Part shown: positions 18,201 to 26,514 of the stretch, one piece after another | How positions within the stretch are numbered: position 1 is the stretch's first letter | How the letters are laid out: every line of letters starts with the position of its first letter | NCBI GenBank assembly: GCA_902496665.1 | Contig: CABVBU010000014.1 | Location: 1-61,896, forward strand | Direction: 5' to 3' | DNA: 61,896 nt | From: an uncultured Clostridium sp. | Lineage (GTDB): Bacteria; Bacillota; Clostridia; Lachnospirales; Lachnospiraceae | The notes under the pieces: model-generated | Databases searched by the model: none | Told to the model about the DNA's origin: nothing | What the model saw: only the letters and a program-made list of their open reading frames with translations | Translations under genes and position numbers: made by a program

Positions 18201-20513
18201 CTCTATATTGACCTTTTTAGAGTAAAACCACGTTTTGATATGGATCATATATGGTATAAATGTGAACAATGTTCTGAATTAACACCTTTTATGTTGAAAG
18301 GCAAATGCCCAAGCTGTGGGTCTTCACATATGCATAAAATGAAATTTTATGAATATGAGGCCCTTGATTTCTGGAGAAAGCCGATAGCCGATGCACTTCA
18401 AGGCGAGCAGATTCATGTAATTGATACTGAAGAACATACAGCTCAGCTCTCCCATAAAGATCAAAGAGATGATCTTTGGAGTAAAACTGAACAATATGAA
18501 TTGCGTTTTCAAGATTTACTTCAAGATGGAGAGACGCCTGTTGATATTCTCAGCAGTACAACCACTATGGAGGTTGGTATTGATATAGGTTCCTTGACTG
18601 CGGTTGGTTTGCGAAATATTCCTCCTATGCGTGAAAATTACCAACAGCGAGCCGGTCGAGCCGGTCGGCGTGGATCGAGTTTGTCTACCATTGTCACTTT
18701 CTGTGAAGAAGGACCGCATGATACGTTGTATTTCAATGATCCAACACCTATGTTTCGCGGGGACCCTCGCAAGCCTTGGATTGATATAAAAAGTGAAAAA
18801 CTTCTGCAGCGTCATCTGGCTATGGTTATTCTTCAAGAGTTTCTTTCGGAAAATCATGAGAGTCTCGACACAATTTCTGCCGCTACTTTTCTGAACAATT
18901 TCCTTGAAAATTTTAAGAGTTACCTTGCTTCGTATGATGCAAATAAGGACAAATTGCTGTTACCTACAGGAATATCATTTAATTATCCAGTGTTTGAGAA
19001 GGAACTCAGAAAATCTTTTGATATGCTTAAAGAAAAATGTCAGACACATCCTGAACTTTTTGGGGTAGAAGAAGGTGCTAAAGAAGGGGACAAAGTTCTT
19101 TTAGATGCTCTTTATGAAGAAGGAATTATCCCAACATATTCTTTCCCAAAGAATGTTGTGAGCACTTATATACCAGATATATATGGAAAAATTCTTTACG
19201 AAGTTGAACGTGGACTTGATGTAGCTATTGGTGAATATGCTCCGGGTAGAGCAATTGTGGTTGATAAGCAAACATATCAAATTGGCGGATTTTATTATCC
19301 TGGAAGCGAACGTCGACACGGTCAATCGCAAACTCCGGCACGCGCATACACAGAGGATCCTAATTATGTTAAACAGGTCATCTCATGCCCTGAGTGCGGT
19401 TGGTTTGGCCTAATGGAGGAAAAAACTAAGCGCTGCCTGTTCTGTGGCAACAGTGATCTGAAAGTCACTCGCAAAATGTTACGACCTTGGGGATTTGCAC
19501 CGAGAAATGCTGAATCAATACCAGATGTTCAACTATCAGAAGAATACTCTGCAGTGCAACAGCCACTATATTCAACTCTCCCTGAGGCTGAAGAAATGAA
19601 ACTCGCCCCAGGTTGTAAAAATATACGAATTGCCTCACGAACAAACCAAAGAATTATCATGTTGAATAAAGGAGTGGATGATAAAGGCTTTATGGTTTGT
19701 AAGGATTGTGGAGCCGCTATGCCAGGGGATGATATTTCTGTGCTAAATGACATTAATAGACCATACAAATCAAAATACGCTCGAAACAAATGCTGCCACA
19801 ACAATTGCTTTAATGTGAATCTTGGCTATGATTTTATAACGGACATGTTGGTTTTAGAATTCACAATTGATGACCGTATTATTGACACCAGAAGAAATGA
19901 TAATCCATGGCTTAGTCGTGCAGCACAATCTCTTGCTGAAGCATTACGATTAGTGGCAAGCAAAAGGCTTGACGTTGAATTTACCGAGCTTGTTACTGGA
20001 TATCGTCTAAGAACTGGATTTGAAGCATCTTATGTTGACATTTATCTTTACGATAGTTTATCCAGTGGCGCTGGTTATGCAGTTAGCGTAGCTGATGCAA
20101 TTGCTGAACTATTAACTGATATGAAAGAACTCCTAAGTTCCTGCGATTGCGGATCGGCGTGTTCTAAATGTTTAAAACATTATAGAAATCAATATGTACA
20201 TGGCATGCTTGATCGGTTTGCTGCACTTCAACTTCTTGAGTGGGGGATAGCAGGGAGAAAGGCGTTGCCAATTAAAACAGAGTTGCAGATTAAAATGATT
20301 ATGCCTTTGGCGAATATTCTTAAACAATCTGGGTGTGAAATTACTGCTAATGATGAGATTATTGCAACTGGACGAGGAAAAACCAAAAAGGTTGTTGTCT
20401 ACCCTGCAATGTGGATTGAGCCATCTGCTACTGGTACTATTTTCGTGAGTGATGCTTATATTAAATATGCGAAGCCGTATGCTGTACAAAAAATTCTTGA
20501 TAACATTTTATGA
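15267..20513 (+). CDS. Large DEAH helicase with DUF1998 C-terminus (DruE/DrmAB-like)
   Basis: 1748 residues. Superfamily 2 motifs: Walker A STGTGSGKTE (about 112), DEAH in LFVIDEAHMYRG (about 322), TTMEVGIDIGS (about 1098) and QQRAGRAGRRG (about 1126). The ~750 residues between motifs II and V are far longer than in ordinary helicases. Cysteine pairs that look like zinc ribbons occur near 536-568, 1000-1015, 1374-1393 and 1478. The C-terminus has the DUF1998 cluster (CDCGSACSKCLKHYRNQ, about 1627). Helicase plus DUF1998 in one chain is typical of Druantia DruE; DISARM splits it between DrmA and DrmB. ATG 15267 has AAGGAGGGAG upstream. Likely the ATP-driven translocase of an anti-phage system; the subtype is unassigned. 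Confidence 0.9.
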   Translation: MPNGANSVHKQLRMELENYIKSQYFGKTPILLSALNNHIDDEGLLYQRPFIESSPAYVTVQNGIEKACLENWMKEYFLRLAKAGIGVFPSPFAHQISALEIATRGEDLFVSTGTGSGKTECFMWPLLAKMATEAKNSKESWEKRGVRTIIMYPMNALVSDQVSRLRRMIGDPEKKFIKIFRDTCGNEVRRPQFGMYTGRTPYPGVQPSTRQDRKLEKTLARMSFPQNDSEKEFFKQLLKEGKIPAKADMNQFLQGLHESKHIPNDDDAEMITRFEMQQFCPDILITNYSMLEYMLLRPREQKIWNDTREWLTSNSENKLLFVIDEAHMYRGSSGGEVALLIRRLFHKLGIGRNRVQFILTTASMPNKSQNDVDSVMRFANELTASDTATRFCYLTGEREVIDGQLKYDIPSKILLKSDPGQFEDRDEVKLSALLSFWDQIDGFAPNITSLEAVYNWMYDNLVYYRPFHELIKYCRGNAVSLGELSSSIFPDLNSEDALKAVSVLLAIAPLAKNVKGSVLFPARMHMLFKGISGIYACTNANCSCSHSEGGLTLGEIYLSDGKLVCPHCGGMVYELYNDRRCGALFFKGYILEDDLGLRGNAYLWHYPGQLMDRRMKEIHLFIPTDDFELPVKQGKNAIRPCYLDVKSGFINFTDDSSAGKKWIRKLYYCNYSAKGRPQIITFPTCPHCRHQLSASQLTSFNTRGNQSFFNLIKSQFQLQPAVPGKDDDLDRFPNEGRKVLLFSDSRQRAAKLARDMSEASDISAARQLFAIAIKMMEEQTIEQSMNSLYDYFCLAAGQHHVQIFHDPERTKFAEDCAAALKNYNRCVKRGREYVPRFTITNAPIQMQEYLLRLFAGGYNTLYDSATSWIEPTDQALMDALDALEENNVMVTEEEFIDLFNAWILSICDISTAIGHTISDTIRLKVRPKYGDYGLDKDWGFSKTIREIMEWHDGNEREVAWKRVLKETFLDSAQPDNGRLYIDLFRVKPRFDMDHIWYKCEQCSELTPFMLKGKCPSCGSSHMHKMKFYEYEALDFWRKPIADALQGEQIHVIDTEEHTAQLSHKDQRDDLWSKTEQYELRFQDLLQDGETPVDILSSTTTMEVGIDIGSLTAVGLRNIPPMRENYQQRAGRAGRRGSSLSTIVTFCEEGPHDTLYFNDPTPMFRGDPRKPWIDIKSEKLLQRHLAMVILQEFLSENHESLDTISAATFLNNFLENFKSYLASYDANKDKLLLPTGISFNYPVFEKELRKSFDMLKEKCQTHPELFGVEEGAKEGDKVLLDALYEEGIIPTYSFPKNVVSTYIPDIYGKILYEVERGLDVAIGEYAPGRAIVVDKQTYQIGGFYYPGSERRHGQSQTPARAYTEDPNYVKQVISCPECGWFGLMEEKTKRCLFCGNSDLKVTRKMLRPWGFAPRNAESIPDVQLSEEYSAVQQPLYSTLPEAEEMKLAPGCKNIRIASRTNQRIIMLNKGVDDKGFMVCKDCGAAMPGDDISVLNDINRPYKSKYARNKCCHNNCFNVNLGYDFITDMLVLEFTIDDRIIDTRRNDNPWLSRAAQSLAEALRLVASKRLDVEFTELVTGYRLRTGFEASYVDIYLYDSLSSGAGYAVSVADAIAELLTDMKELLSSCDCGSACSKCLKHYRNQYVHGMLDRFAALQLLEWGIAGRKALPIKTELQIKMIMPLANILKQSGCEITANDEIIATGRGKTKKVVVYPAMWIEPSATGTIFVSDAYIKYAKPYAVQKILDNIL

Positions 20514-20659
20514 AATAATTGGAATGTAGATTAGAATTACATATTCTCTGGATTATATTAATATTTGTTGACTACATTTAGTAACTGGCTGCACTAAGCT
20601 ACAGATAATGAGAACTTTGCTAGCAGTCTGCCCCGTCCTGTTGTATACATCAAAATATT

Positions 20660-20705
20660 GTCCCCCATAACCGTAGGATTGTCCTCTGTTATGGGGGACA
20701 TTTTT
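20660..20705 (+). terminator. Strong intrinsic terminator before the ROK gene
   Basis: GTCCCCCATAAC (20660-20671) pairs perfectly with GTTATGGGGGAC (20688-20699), followed by ATTTTTC. It lies 147 nt after the helicase stop and only 20 nt before the ROK ribosome site. It may end the helicase operon or act as a leader terminator of the sugar operon. Confidence 0.85.
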
Positions 20706-20737
20706 CATGTAAGATGGAACTAACAGGGGAGGTCTAT

Positions 20738-21601
20738 ATGAACGAGTACATAGGAATCGATATCGGCGGGACGAAAACAGCCATCGTTCGTGGAGACGAG
20801 AACGGAACAATCCTTGAAAAGAAGCGATTCGCAACGACAACGAAGGAAGAAACTCTGGAAATGATCTTTCAGAGCGTTGCGGATCTGAAAACAGATCAGA
20901 CGAAAGCAATCGGCGTCAGCTGCGGTGGGCCGTTAAACAGCAGGACGGGCGTGATCCTGGGACCTCCGAATCTTCCGGGATGGGACGAAGTTCCGATCAC
21001 GGATATGCTGACGGAGCGGTTCGGACTTCCGGCATATTTAAGAAATGATGCGGATGCCTGTGCCGTGGCGGAATGGCAGTTCGGAGCCGGAAAAGGCGCG
21101 GAGAACATGATCTTTCTTACCTTCGGGACCGGGATCGGCGCGGGGCTGATCTTAAATGGAAAGCTCTACGAAGGAACATGCGGGCTGGCCGGGGAGATCG
21201 GTCATGTACGGCTTTTTGAGGATGGACACGTTGGCTACGGAAAGTCCGGCTCGTACGAAGGATATGTGAGCGGCGGCGGGATCGCCCAGTACGGAAAAGG
21301 AACCGCGGCGGAGCTAGGAAAACGGGCGGAAGAAGGAGATCCGGAGACGTTGCAGATCTGGGCGCAGACAGGAGAACATCTTGGAAGCATGCTGGCGATC
21401 CTGATCGACCTTTTAAATCCGGAGGTGATCGTCATCGGAAGTATTTTCGTCCGGGCGGAGAAGTATCTGAGAGCTTCCATGGAAGAAAAGATCAGGAAAG
21501 AAGCACTGAAACCGGGCGCAGAGATCTGCCGGATCGTTCCGGCGGGACTCGGGGAATCGATCGGAGATATCGCGGCACTCTGTGTTGCCATGAGCCTGTA
21601 A
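20738..21601 (+). CDS. ROK-family sugar kinase
   Basis: 287 residues. Start at ATG 20738, with AGGGGAGG five bases upstream; an earlier in-frame start lacks one. N-terminal phosphate-binding motif IGIDIGGTKTA, catalytic region RNDADACAVAEW, and ATP-binding TFGTGIGAGLILNG. The zinc-binding CxCGxxGCxE motif of most ROK kinases is replaced by a segment without cysteines (HVGYGKSGSYEGY). It should phosphorylate a hexose or a derivative brought in by the adjacent transporter. First gene of the sugar operon; 187 nt with a hairpin separate it from rbsA. Confidence 0.9.
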   Translation: MNEYIGIDIGGTKTAIVRGDENGTILEKKRFATTTKEETLEMIFQSVADLKTDQTKAIGVSCGGPLNSRTGVILGPPNLPGWDEVPITDMLTERFGLPAYLRNDADACAVAEWQFGAGKGAENMIFLTFGTGIGAGLILNGKLYEGTCGLAGEIGHVRLFEDGHVGYGKSGSYEGYVSGGGIAQYGKGTAAELGKRAEEGDPETLQIWAQTGEHLGSMLAILIDLLNPEVIVIGSIFVRAEKYLRASMEEKIRKEALKPGAEICRIVPAGLGESIGDIAALCVAMSL

Positions 21602-21643
21602 AAAATGAAAATGCCGGGATTTGCGGAGAAACCACAAAAAGAA

Positions 21644-21672
21644 TGTAACTGTCCGGAATCCCTGCAGTTACA
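21644..21672 (+). repeat. GTAACTG-type hairpin upstream of the ABC ATPase gene
   Basis: TGTAACTG (21644-21651) pairs perfectly with CAGTTACA (21665-21672). A GGGATT/AATCCC pair lies around it. No U-run follows, so it is more likely an mRNA-stabilising or repeat element than a terminator. The core recurs elsewhere in the window. Confidence 0.5.
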
Positions 21673-21788
21673 GGAAAAACATTAGAAATATAGCCACAAA
21701 AGGATGTGCAGGGCATATTTTCGCACACATAAAACGACCCGGGAGACCGGATCGAACGAGAAACCAAAACTGGAAAGTGGGGGAGAAG

Positions 21789-23297
21789 ATGGGCGAAGTA
21801 ATTGTTTCAATGAAAGACATCGTCAAGACATTCCCGGGTGTCAAAGCCCTGGATCATGTAAATTTCGAACTCCGGTCGGGAGAGGTCATGGCGCTTCTCG
21901 GGGAGAACGGAGCAGGAAAATCTACACTGATGAAGATCTTAAGCGGTGTTTATACAAAAGACAGCGGAACGATGACCATATTCGAAACGGAATATGACAA
22001 TCTGACACCGAAGCAGGCACAGGCCGTCGGCGTTGCGATCATCCACCAGGAGTTAAACATGTGCCGCCACTTATCGGTTGCGGAAAACATGTTCCTCGGA
22101 AGAGAGAAGGTCAACGGGATCGTCTTAAATGACCGGGAGATGGAGGCAGAGGCGGCAAAGATCCTCGGAGATCTGAAGATCGACATCGACCCGAGACAGA
22201 CCGTCGGCGATCTTCCGGTATCCAAACAGCAGATGGTCGAGATCGCGAAGGCACTTTCGATCCACGCGAAGATCCTGATCATGGATGAGCCGACTTCTTC
22301 CCTGACAGCGAAAGAGATCGAGGAGCTCTTCCGGATCATCCGCCAGTTAAAGGCAGACGGCTGCGGAATCGTCTATATCTCCCACCGTCTGGAGGAGCTG
22401 AAGGCCATCGTGGACCGGGTGACGATCATGCGTGACGGTCAGTATATCACAGACGGAAATTTCGCAGATATGACGATGGACCAGATCATCGCGAATATGG
22501 TCGGCCGTGAGATCAAAGAACAGTTCCCGAGAGTCTCCTGCCCGAAAGGAAAGAAGCTCTTCGAGGTGAAAAACTTAAATGCCGGACATCTCGTCCGCGA
22601 CATTAACTTTTCCCTCTATGAAGGCGAGATCGTCGGATTTGCGGGACTGATGGGAGCGGGACGTACCGAGACAACGAGAGCGATCTTCGGAGTTGACCCG
22701 AAGACCAGCGGGGAGATCTGGCTGGACGGAAAAGAAGTGAAAATCACCTGTCCGATGGACGCGATCAAAGCCGGGATCGTACTGGCGCCGGAGGACCGGA
22801 AAAAAGACGGTCTCTGCACGAAACTCAGCATCCGTCATAACCTGGCACTCCCGAACCTGGACCTCATCTGCAGCAAGCTCGGTGTGATCAGCAGTAAAAA
22901 GGAGGACAACCTCTGCGAGAAGGCGGTGAAGGACCTCCTGATCAAGACCCCGACGGTGGAGGTCAACGCGGGCAATCTTTCCGGAGGAAACCAGCAGAAA
23001 GTGGTTGTTGGAAAGTGGCTGGCGAGAAATTCCAGAGTCGTGATCTTCGATGAGCCGACACGAGGCATCGATGTAGGCGCGAAGGTCGAGATCTACAACC
23101 TGATGAACCAGTTAAAGAAGCAGGGCATTGCCGTTATGTTCGTCTCCTCAGAGATGCCGGAAGTCCTGGGGATCGCGGACCGCGTCATCGTCATGTGCGA
23201 CGGAAAGATCACCGGCGAAGTCATGGCGAAGGAGACAAGCCAGAATGAGGTTCTGAAGTTCGCTACCGAATTTGAGAAGAAACAACAGGTTAGCTGA
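21789..23297 (+). CDS. Sugar ABC transporter ATP-binding protein (RbsA/MglA family)
   Basis: 502 residues. ATG 21789 follows GTGGGGGAGA; the longer frame to 21621 is non-coding leader. Two ATPase modules. The first has GENGAGKST, DEPTSSLT and a weak signature (LPVSKQQMVEIAKAL), as normal for the family. The second has LSGGNQQKVVVGKWL and DEPTRGIDVGAKVEIY, while its Walker A position reads GLMGAGRTET, also usual. It energises uptake of a monosaccharide with the permease 14 nt downstream. This intact protein is the natural reference for the degraded homologue at 8212-9660. Confidence 0.96.
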   Translation: MGEVIVSMKDIVKTFPGVKALDHVNFELRSGEVMALLGENGAGKSTLMKILSGVYTKDSGTMTIFETEYDNLTPKQAQAVGVAIIHQELNMCRHLSVAENMFLGREKVNGIVLNDREMEAEAAKILGDLKIDIDPRQTVGDLPVSKQQMVEIAKALSIHAKILIMDEPTSSLTAKEIEELFRIIRQLKADGCGIVYISHRLEELKAIVDRVTIMRDGQYITDGNFADMTMDQIIANMVGREIKEQFPRVSCPKGKKLFEVKNLNAGHLVRDINFSLYEGEIVGFAGLMGAGRTETTRAIFGVDPKTSGEIWLDGKEVKITCPMDAIKAGIVLAPEDRKKDGLCTKLSIRHNLALPNLDLICSKLGVISSKKEDNLCEKAVKDLLIKTPTVEVNAGNLSGGNQQKVVVGKWLARNSRVVIFDEPTRGIDVGAKVEIYNLMNQLKKQGIAVMFVSSEMPEVLGIADRVIVMCDGKITGEVMAKETSQNEVLKFATEFEKKQQVS

Positions 23298-23311
23298 GGG
23301 AGGACAGGGGA

Positions 23312-24328
23312 ATGAATGAAAAGAAGCACAGTACAGTAAAGCGGATCCTGGGGACACGCGGAATGGGCGCGGTCATCACGGCATTCGCGGGACTGATCAT
23401 CATCTATGTAGCATTCGGTCTCATCGACCGTAAAGTATTTGCCGGACAGAACGTCATGAACCTTCTGCGTTCCATGTCAAAGTACCTTCTGATCGGCGTC
23501 GGACAGAGCTATCTTCTGATCACCGGAAACATCGATCTCTCGATCGGTTCCATGGTCGGAATGAGCGCCATGATCTCGGCAACCCTGATGGCGATGGGCG
23601 TCAATCCGTTCGTTGCGATGGCGGTTGCGATGGCGTGCTGCCTGGTTACCGGAGTGATCAACGGAATGTTAGTCGGAAAGTTCAAGCTTCCGCCGTTCAT
23701 CGCGACACTCGGAACCATGTTCGTGACACGAGGCGTTGCCTACATGGTCAACAACAACCGAAACACGGACGCGATCGCGACCGGTATCGGAAAAGAGGCT
23801 GGCGATAAGTTCCAGAACTTCTTCTACTATGGAAAGACACTCGGTGTTTACAACACCTTCTGGATCGCGCTTGTGATCTTTCTGATCTTCTTCTTCCTGC
23901 TTTCCAAGACCCGCACAGGAAGACATATCTACGCGATCGGTTCCAACGTGGACGCTGCGAAATTATCCGGTGTCAATGTTGTAAATACAACAATTAAAGC
24001 GTACCTGGTCAGCGCTGTCTGCGCATGTGTCGTTGGTTACATCCTCTGTGCACAGGCCGGTATGGGCAACATGGAAGCAGGAAACATGTACGAGATGTAC
24101 GGCGTTGCAGCCGGCGTTATCGGCGGTATCTCCCCGCTCGGCGGAACAGGACTTCTGCTCGGAACCTTTGCCGGTGCGGCTGTATGGCAGACACTGGAGA
24201 ATGGTCTGAACATGATCGGTGCACAGGTCGGCATCCAGAGACTTGTCATCGGTATCATCGTTGTATTCTCTGTACTTCTAGATGTTGTCGTTCGTTCCGG
24301 AAACTTCGGAAAGAAAGCATCCAAATAA
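23312..24328 (+). CDS. Sugar ABC transporter permease (RbsC family)
   Basis: 338 residues, strongly hydrophobic, with about 8-10 membrane segments. The family landmarks are GNIDLSIGSMVGMSAM, AIGSNVDAAKLSGVNV (the coupling region facing the ATPase) and GGISPLGGTGLLLG. The start has GAGGGAGGACAGGGG upstream. It forms the homodimeric membrane channel for the RbsA-like ATPase and receives substrate from the binding lipoprotein encoded next. A small hairpin and a perfect ribosome site separate it from that gene. Confidence 0.96.
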   Translation: MNEKKHSTVKRILGTRGMGAVITAFAGLIIIYVAFGLIDRKVFAGQNVMNLLRSMSKYLLIGVGQSYLLITGNIDLSIGSMVGMSAMISATLMAMGVNPFVAMAVAMACCLVTGVINGMLVGKFKLPPFIATLGTMFVTRGVAYMVNNNRNTDAIATGIGKEAGDKFQNFFYYGKTLGVYNTFWIALVIFLIFFFLLSKTRTGRHIYAIGSNVDAAKLSGVNVVNTTIKAYLVSAVCACVVGYILCAQAGMGNMEAGNMYEMYGVAAGVIGGISPLGGTGLLLGTFAGAAVWQTLENGLNMIGAQVGIQRLVIGIIVVFSVLLDVVVRSGNFGKKASK

Positions 24329-24439
24329 GACAGAAAAAAACTGTTTTGTGTCTGCGGCATTTTGCAGCAACAGTCGGTCCGCGGTCCTGCATGAGAATAA
24401 GCAGGATGCTGGTCCGGAAGTATCGTTACATGGATATCT

Positions 24440-24462
24440 AACTCCCATGGTATACGGGAGTT
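24440..24462 (+). terminator. Hairpin before the binding-protein gene
   Basis: AACTCCC (24440-24446) pairs with GGGAGTT (24456-24462); no U-run. Such hairpins often protect the abundant binding-protein mRNA. TAAGGAGG (24477-24484) then precedes the start by seven bases. Confidence 0.45.
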
Positions 24463-24491
24463 ACATATAAGAAATCTTAAGGAGGATTTTT

Positions 24492-26330
24492 ATGAAAAAG
24501 AGATTGTTCGCACTGTTAAGCTGTGCAGCCCTTGCGGCAGCCAGCATCACCGGCTGTTCCAGCCAGAAACCGGCAGAATCCGCAGCAGCCAGCGCGGAAG
24601 CCACAGAGACTACAGGAGCTCCGTCCAAGGAAGTCGGCGACTGGAAGATCGCGCTGATCACGATGGACTCCATCGACCAGCACTGGGTAACCTTAAATGA
24701 GGGCGCTCAGGAAGCTGCAAAGGAACTTGGTGTAACCGTAAGTTTCATGTCCCCGAACACAAAGGACGATGCACAGCAGATCGAGTGCGTGAACAACGCA
24801 GTTGCAGGCGGTTACCAGGCGATCATCGTAGCGGCAAACGGTCCGGATGCGATCTCTTCCGCCCTGAAGGAAGCGAAGGACGCAGGTGTTAAGATCGTTT
24901 ATGTTGACTCTCCGGCAAACGTGGAGGCAGAGGCAACCTTCTCTACCGATAACGAGGCAGCTGGTGAGACAGCCGGTAAAGAGATGCTCAAAGCTCTTGA
25001 AGAGTCCGGCATCACATCCGGTAAGATCGGTATCGTAAATGTAAACGCAGCAACAGACTCCACAGTCAAGAGAGAAGCCGGATTCCGTAAGGCATTCGAA
25101 GGAAAAGGCTTTGAGCTCATGGAGACCCAGTACGGCGAAGGCGATGCAGCGAAGTCCCAGACGATCGCTGAGAACTACATCACACAGGGCGTTGTCGGCA
25201 TCTTCGGCTGTAACGAAGGTTCCACGACCGGTACCGGTAATGCGATCAAGGCATCCGGCAAGACTGATATCATCGGAGTCGGTTTCGATAAATCCGATGC
25301 GATCATGAACCTCATCAACGATGGATATCTCCTCTGCACAATGGCTCAGAACCCGGATCTCATGGGTAAAGACGGTGTTGATGCAGCAGTCAGAGCTCTT
25401 CAGGGTGAGACACTCGGCGGCTTAACAACAGACACAGGCGTTTCTGTCATCAAAGCAGACAATGCGGAAGATGCAGCAGGCACAACAGATGTGACAGCAA
25501 CAAAAGACTGGAAAATCGCACTGATCACAATGGACTCCATCGACCAGCACTGGGTAACCTTAAATGAGGGCGCTCAGGCAGAGGCAAAGGCACTCGGCGT
25601 TACCGTAAGCTTCATGTCCCCGAACACAAAGGACGATGCACAGCAGATCGAGTGCGTGAACAACGCAGTTGCAGGCGGCTATGAGGCGATCATCGTAGCG
25701 GCAAACGGCCCGGACGCGATCTCTTCCGCATTAAAGGAAGCCGCTTCCACAGGCGTGAAGATCGTGTATGTTGACTCTCCGGCAAACGTAGAGGCAGAGG
25801 CAACCTTCTCCACAGACAACGAGGCAGCTGGTAAGACAGCAGGCGATGAGATGATCAAGGCTCTCGAGGCAGCAGGCATCACATCCGGTAAGATCGGTAT
25901 CGTAAACGTAAACGCAGCAACAGACTCCACCGTTAAGAGAGAAGCAGGCTTCCGCTCTGCATTTGAAGGAAAGGGCTATGAGCTTATGGAAACTCAGTAC
26001 GGCGAAGGTGATGCAGCGAAGTCCCAGACGATCGCTGAGAACTACATCACACAGGGCGTTGTCGGCATCTTCGGCTGCAACGAAGGTTCCACGACTGGTA
26101 CCGGTAATGCGATCAAGGCATCCGGAAAGACAGATATCGTAGGCGTTGGCTTCGATAAATCCGATGCGATCATGAACCTCATCAATGACGGATATCTCCT
26201 CTGCACGATGGCTCAGAACCCGGATATTATGGGTAAAGAGGGCGTAAAGGCAGCTGTCAGAGCGTTAGAGGGCGAAGAGCTCGGCGGCGCTGTCAGCGAT
26301 ACAGGCGTATCTGTTCTGAAGAAGAATTAG
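24492..26330 (+). CDS. Double-domain sugar-binding lipoprotein (tandem Peripla_BP_4)
   Basis: 612 residues, about twice the usual length. A lipoprotein signal peptide ends at SITGC (C22), followed by an Ala/Ser/Glu linker. Then come two nearly identical ribose/galactose-binding-type domains, residues about 50-323 and 339-612. Each begins DWKIALITMDSIDQHWVTL and contains the same NEAAG, SGKIGIVNVNAATDS and GCNEGSTTGTGN segments. The DNA repeats at an offset of 867 bp. Most differences are synonymous or conservative, so this is a recent or gene-converted duplication. It would offer the single permease two binding heads, perhaps also for contact with the sensor kinase. Ligand unknown; the downstream genes suggest D-lyxose or a related sugar. 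Confidence 0.95.
   Translation: MKKRLFALLSCAALAAASITGCSSQKPAESAAASAEATETTGAPSKEVGDWKIALITMDSIDQHWVTLNEGAQEAAKELGVTVSFMSPNTKDDAQQIECVNNAVAGGYQAIIVAANGPDAISSALKEAKDAGVKIVYVDSPANVEAEATFSTDNEAAGETAGKEMLKALEESGITSGKIGIVNVNAATDSTVKREAGFRKAFEGKGFELMETQYGEGDAAKSQTIAENYITQGVVGIFGCNEGSTTGTGNAIKASGKTDIIGVGFDKSDAIMNLINDGYLLCTMAQNPDLMGKDGVDAAVRALQGETLGGLTTDTGVSVIKADNAEDAAGTTDVTATKDWKIALITMDSIDQHWVTLNEGAQAEAKALGVTVSFMSPNTKDDAQQIECVNNAVAGGYEAIIVAANGPDAISSALKEAASTGVKIVYVDSPANVEAEATFSTDNEAAGKTAGDEMIKALEAAGITSGKIGIVNVNAATDSTVKREAGFRSAFEGKGYELMETQYGEGDAAKSQTIAENYITQGVVGIFGCNEGSTTGTGNAIKASGKTDIVGVGFDKSDAIMNLINDGYLLCTMAQNPDIMGKEGVKAAVRALEGEELGGAVSDTGVSVLKKN
24639..25460 (+). repeat. Copy 1 of the duplicated binding domain
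   Basis: In-frame unit of 822 bp encoding the first ligand-binding domain. It aligns with copy 2 at a constant offset of 867 bp, without gaps in the stretches I compared. Confidence 0.9.
25506..26327 (+). repeat. Copy 2 of the duplicated binding domain
   Basis: In-frame unit encoding the second ligand-binding domain. The 45-bp linker before it encodes a short Ala/Asp/Thr-rich segment (about residues 324-338). Confidence 0.9.
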
Positions 26331-26373
26331 GATCAGTGGTAACTGTGAAGGTACTGAACAGTTACGATCAGTG
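26331..26373. repeat. GTAACTGT palindrome flanked by 8-bp direct repeats
   Basis: GTAACTGT (26339-26346) pairs with ACAGTTAC (26358-26365). GATCAGTG occurs directly on both sides (26331-26338 and 26366-26373), as a target-site duplication would. Confidence 0.5.
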
Positions 26374-26452
26374 AAAATAAACTGGAACTAACTGAAAAAA
26401 TGAATTAAAATAATGGCAGTTGGAAAGAAAACGGCTGCTGGACATGCAGGAT

Positions 26453-26488
26453 CAGGGAACGCCGGGCCGAAAGGATCGGCGTTCCCTG
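26453..26488 (+). terminator. GC-rich hairpin before the isomerase gene
   Basis: CAGGGAACGCCG (26453-26464) pairs perfectly with CGGCGTTCCCTG (26477-26488). No U-run follows, so it probably gives partial termination or transcript protection between the binding-protein gene and the enzyme genes. Confidence 0.6.
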
Positions 26489-26514
26489 CATATCAAGGAC
26501 AGGAGGAATTTTTC

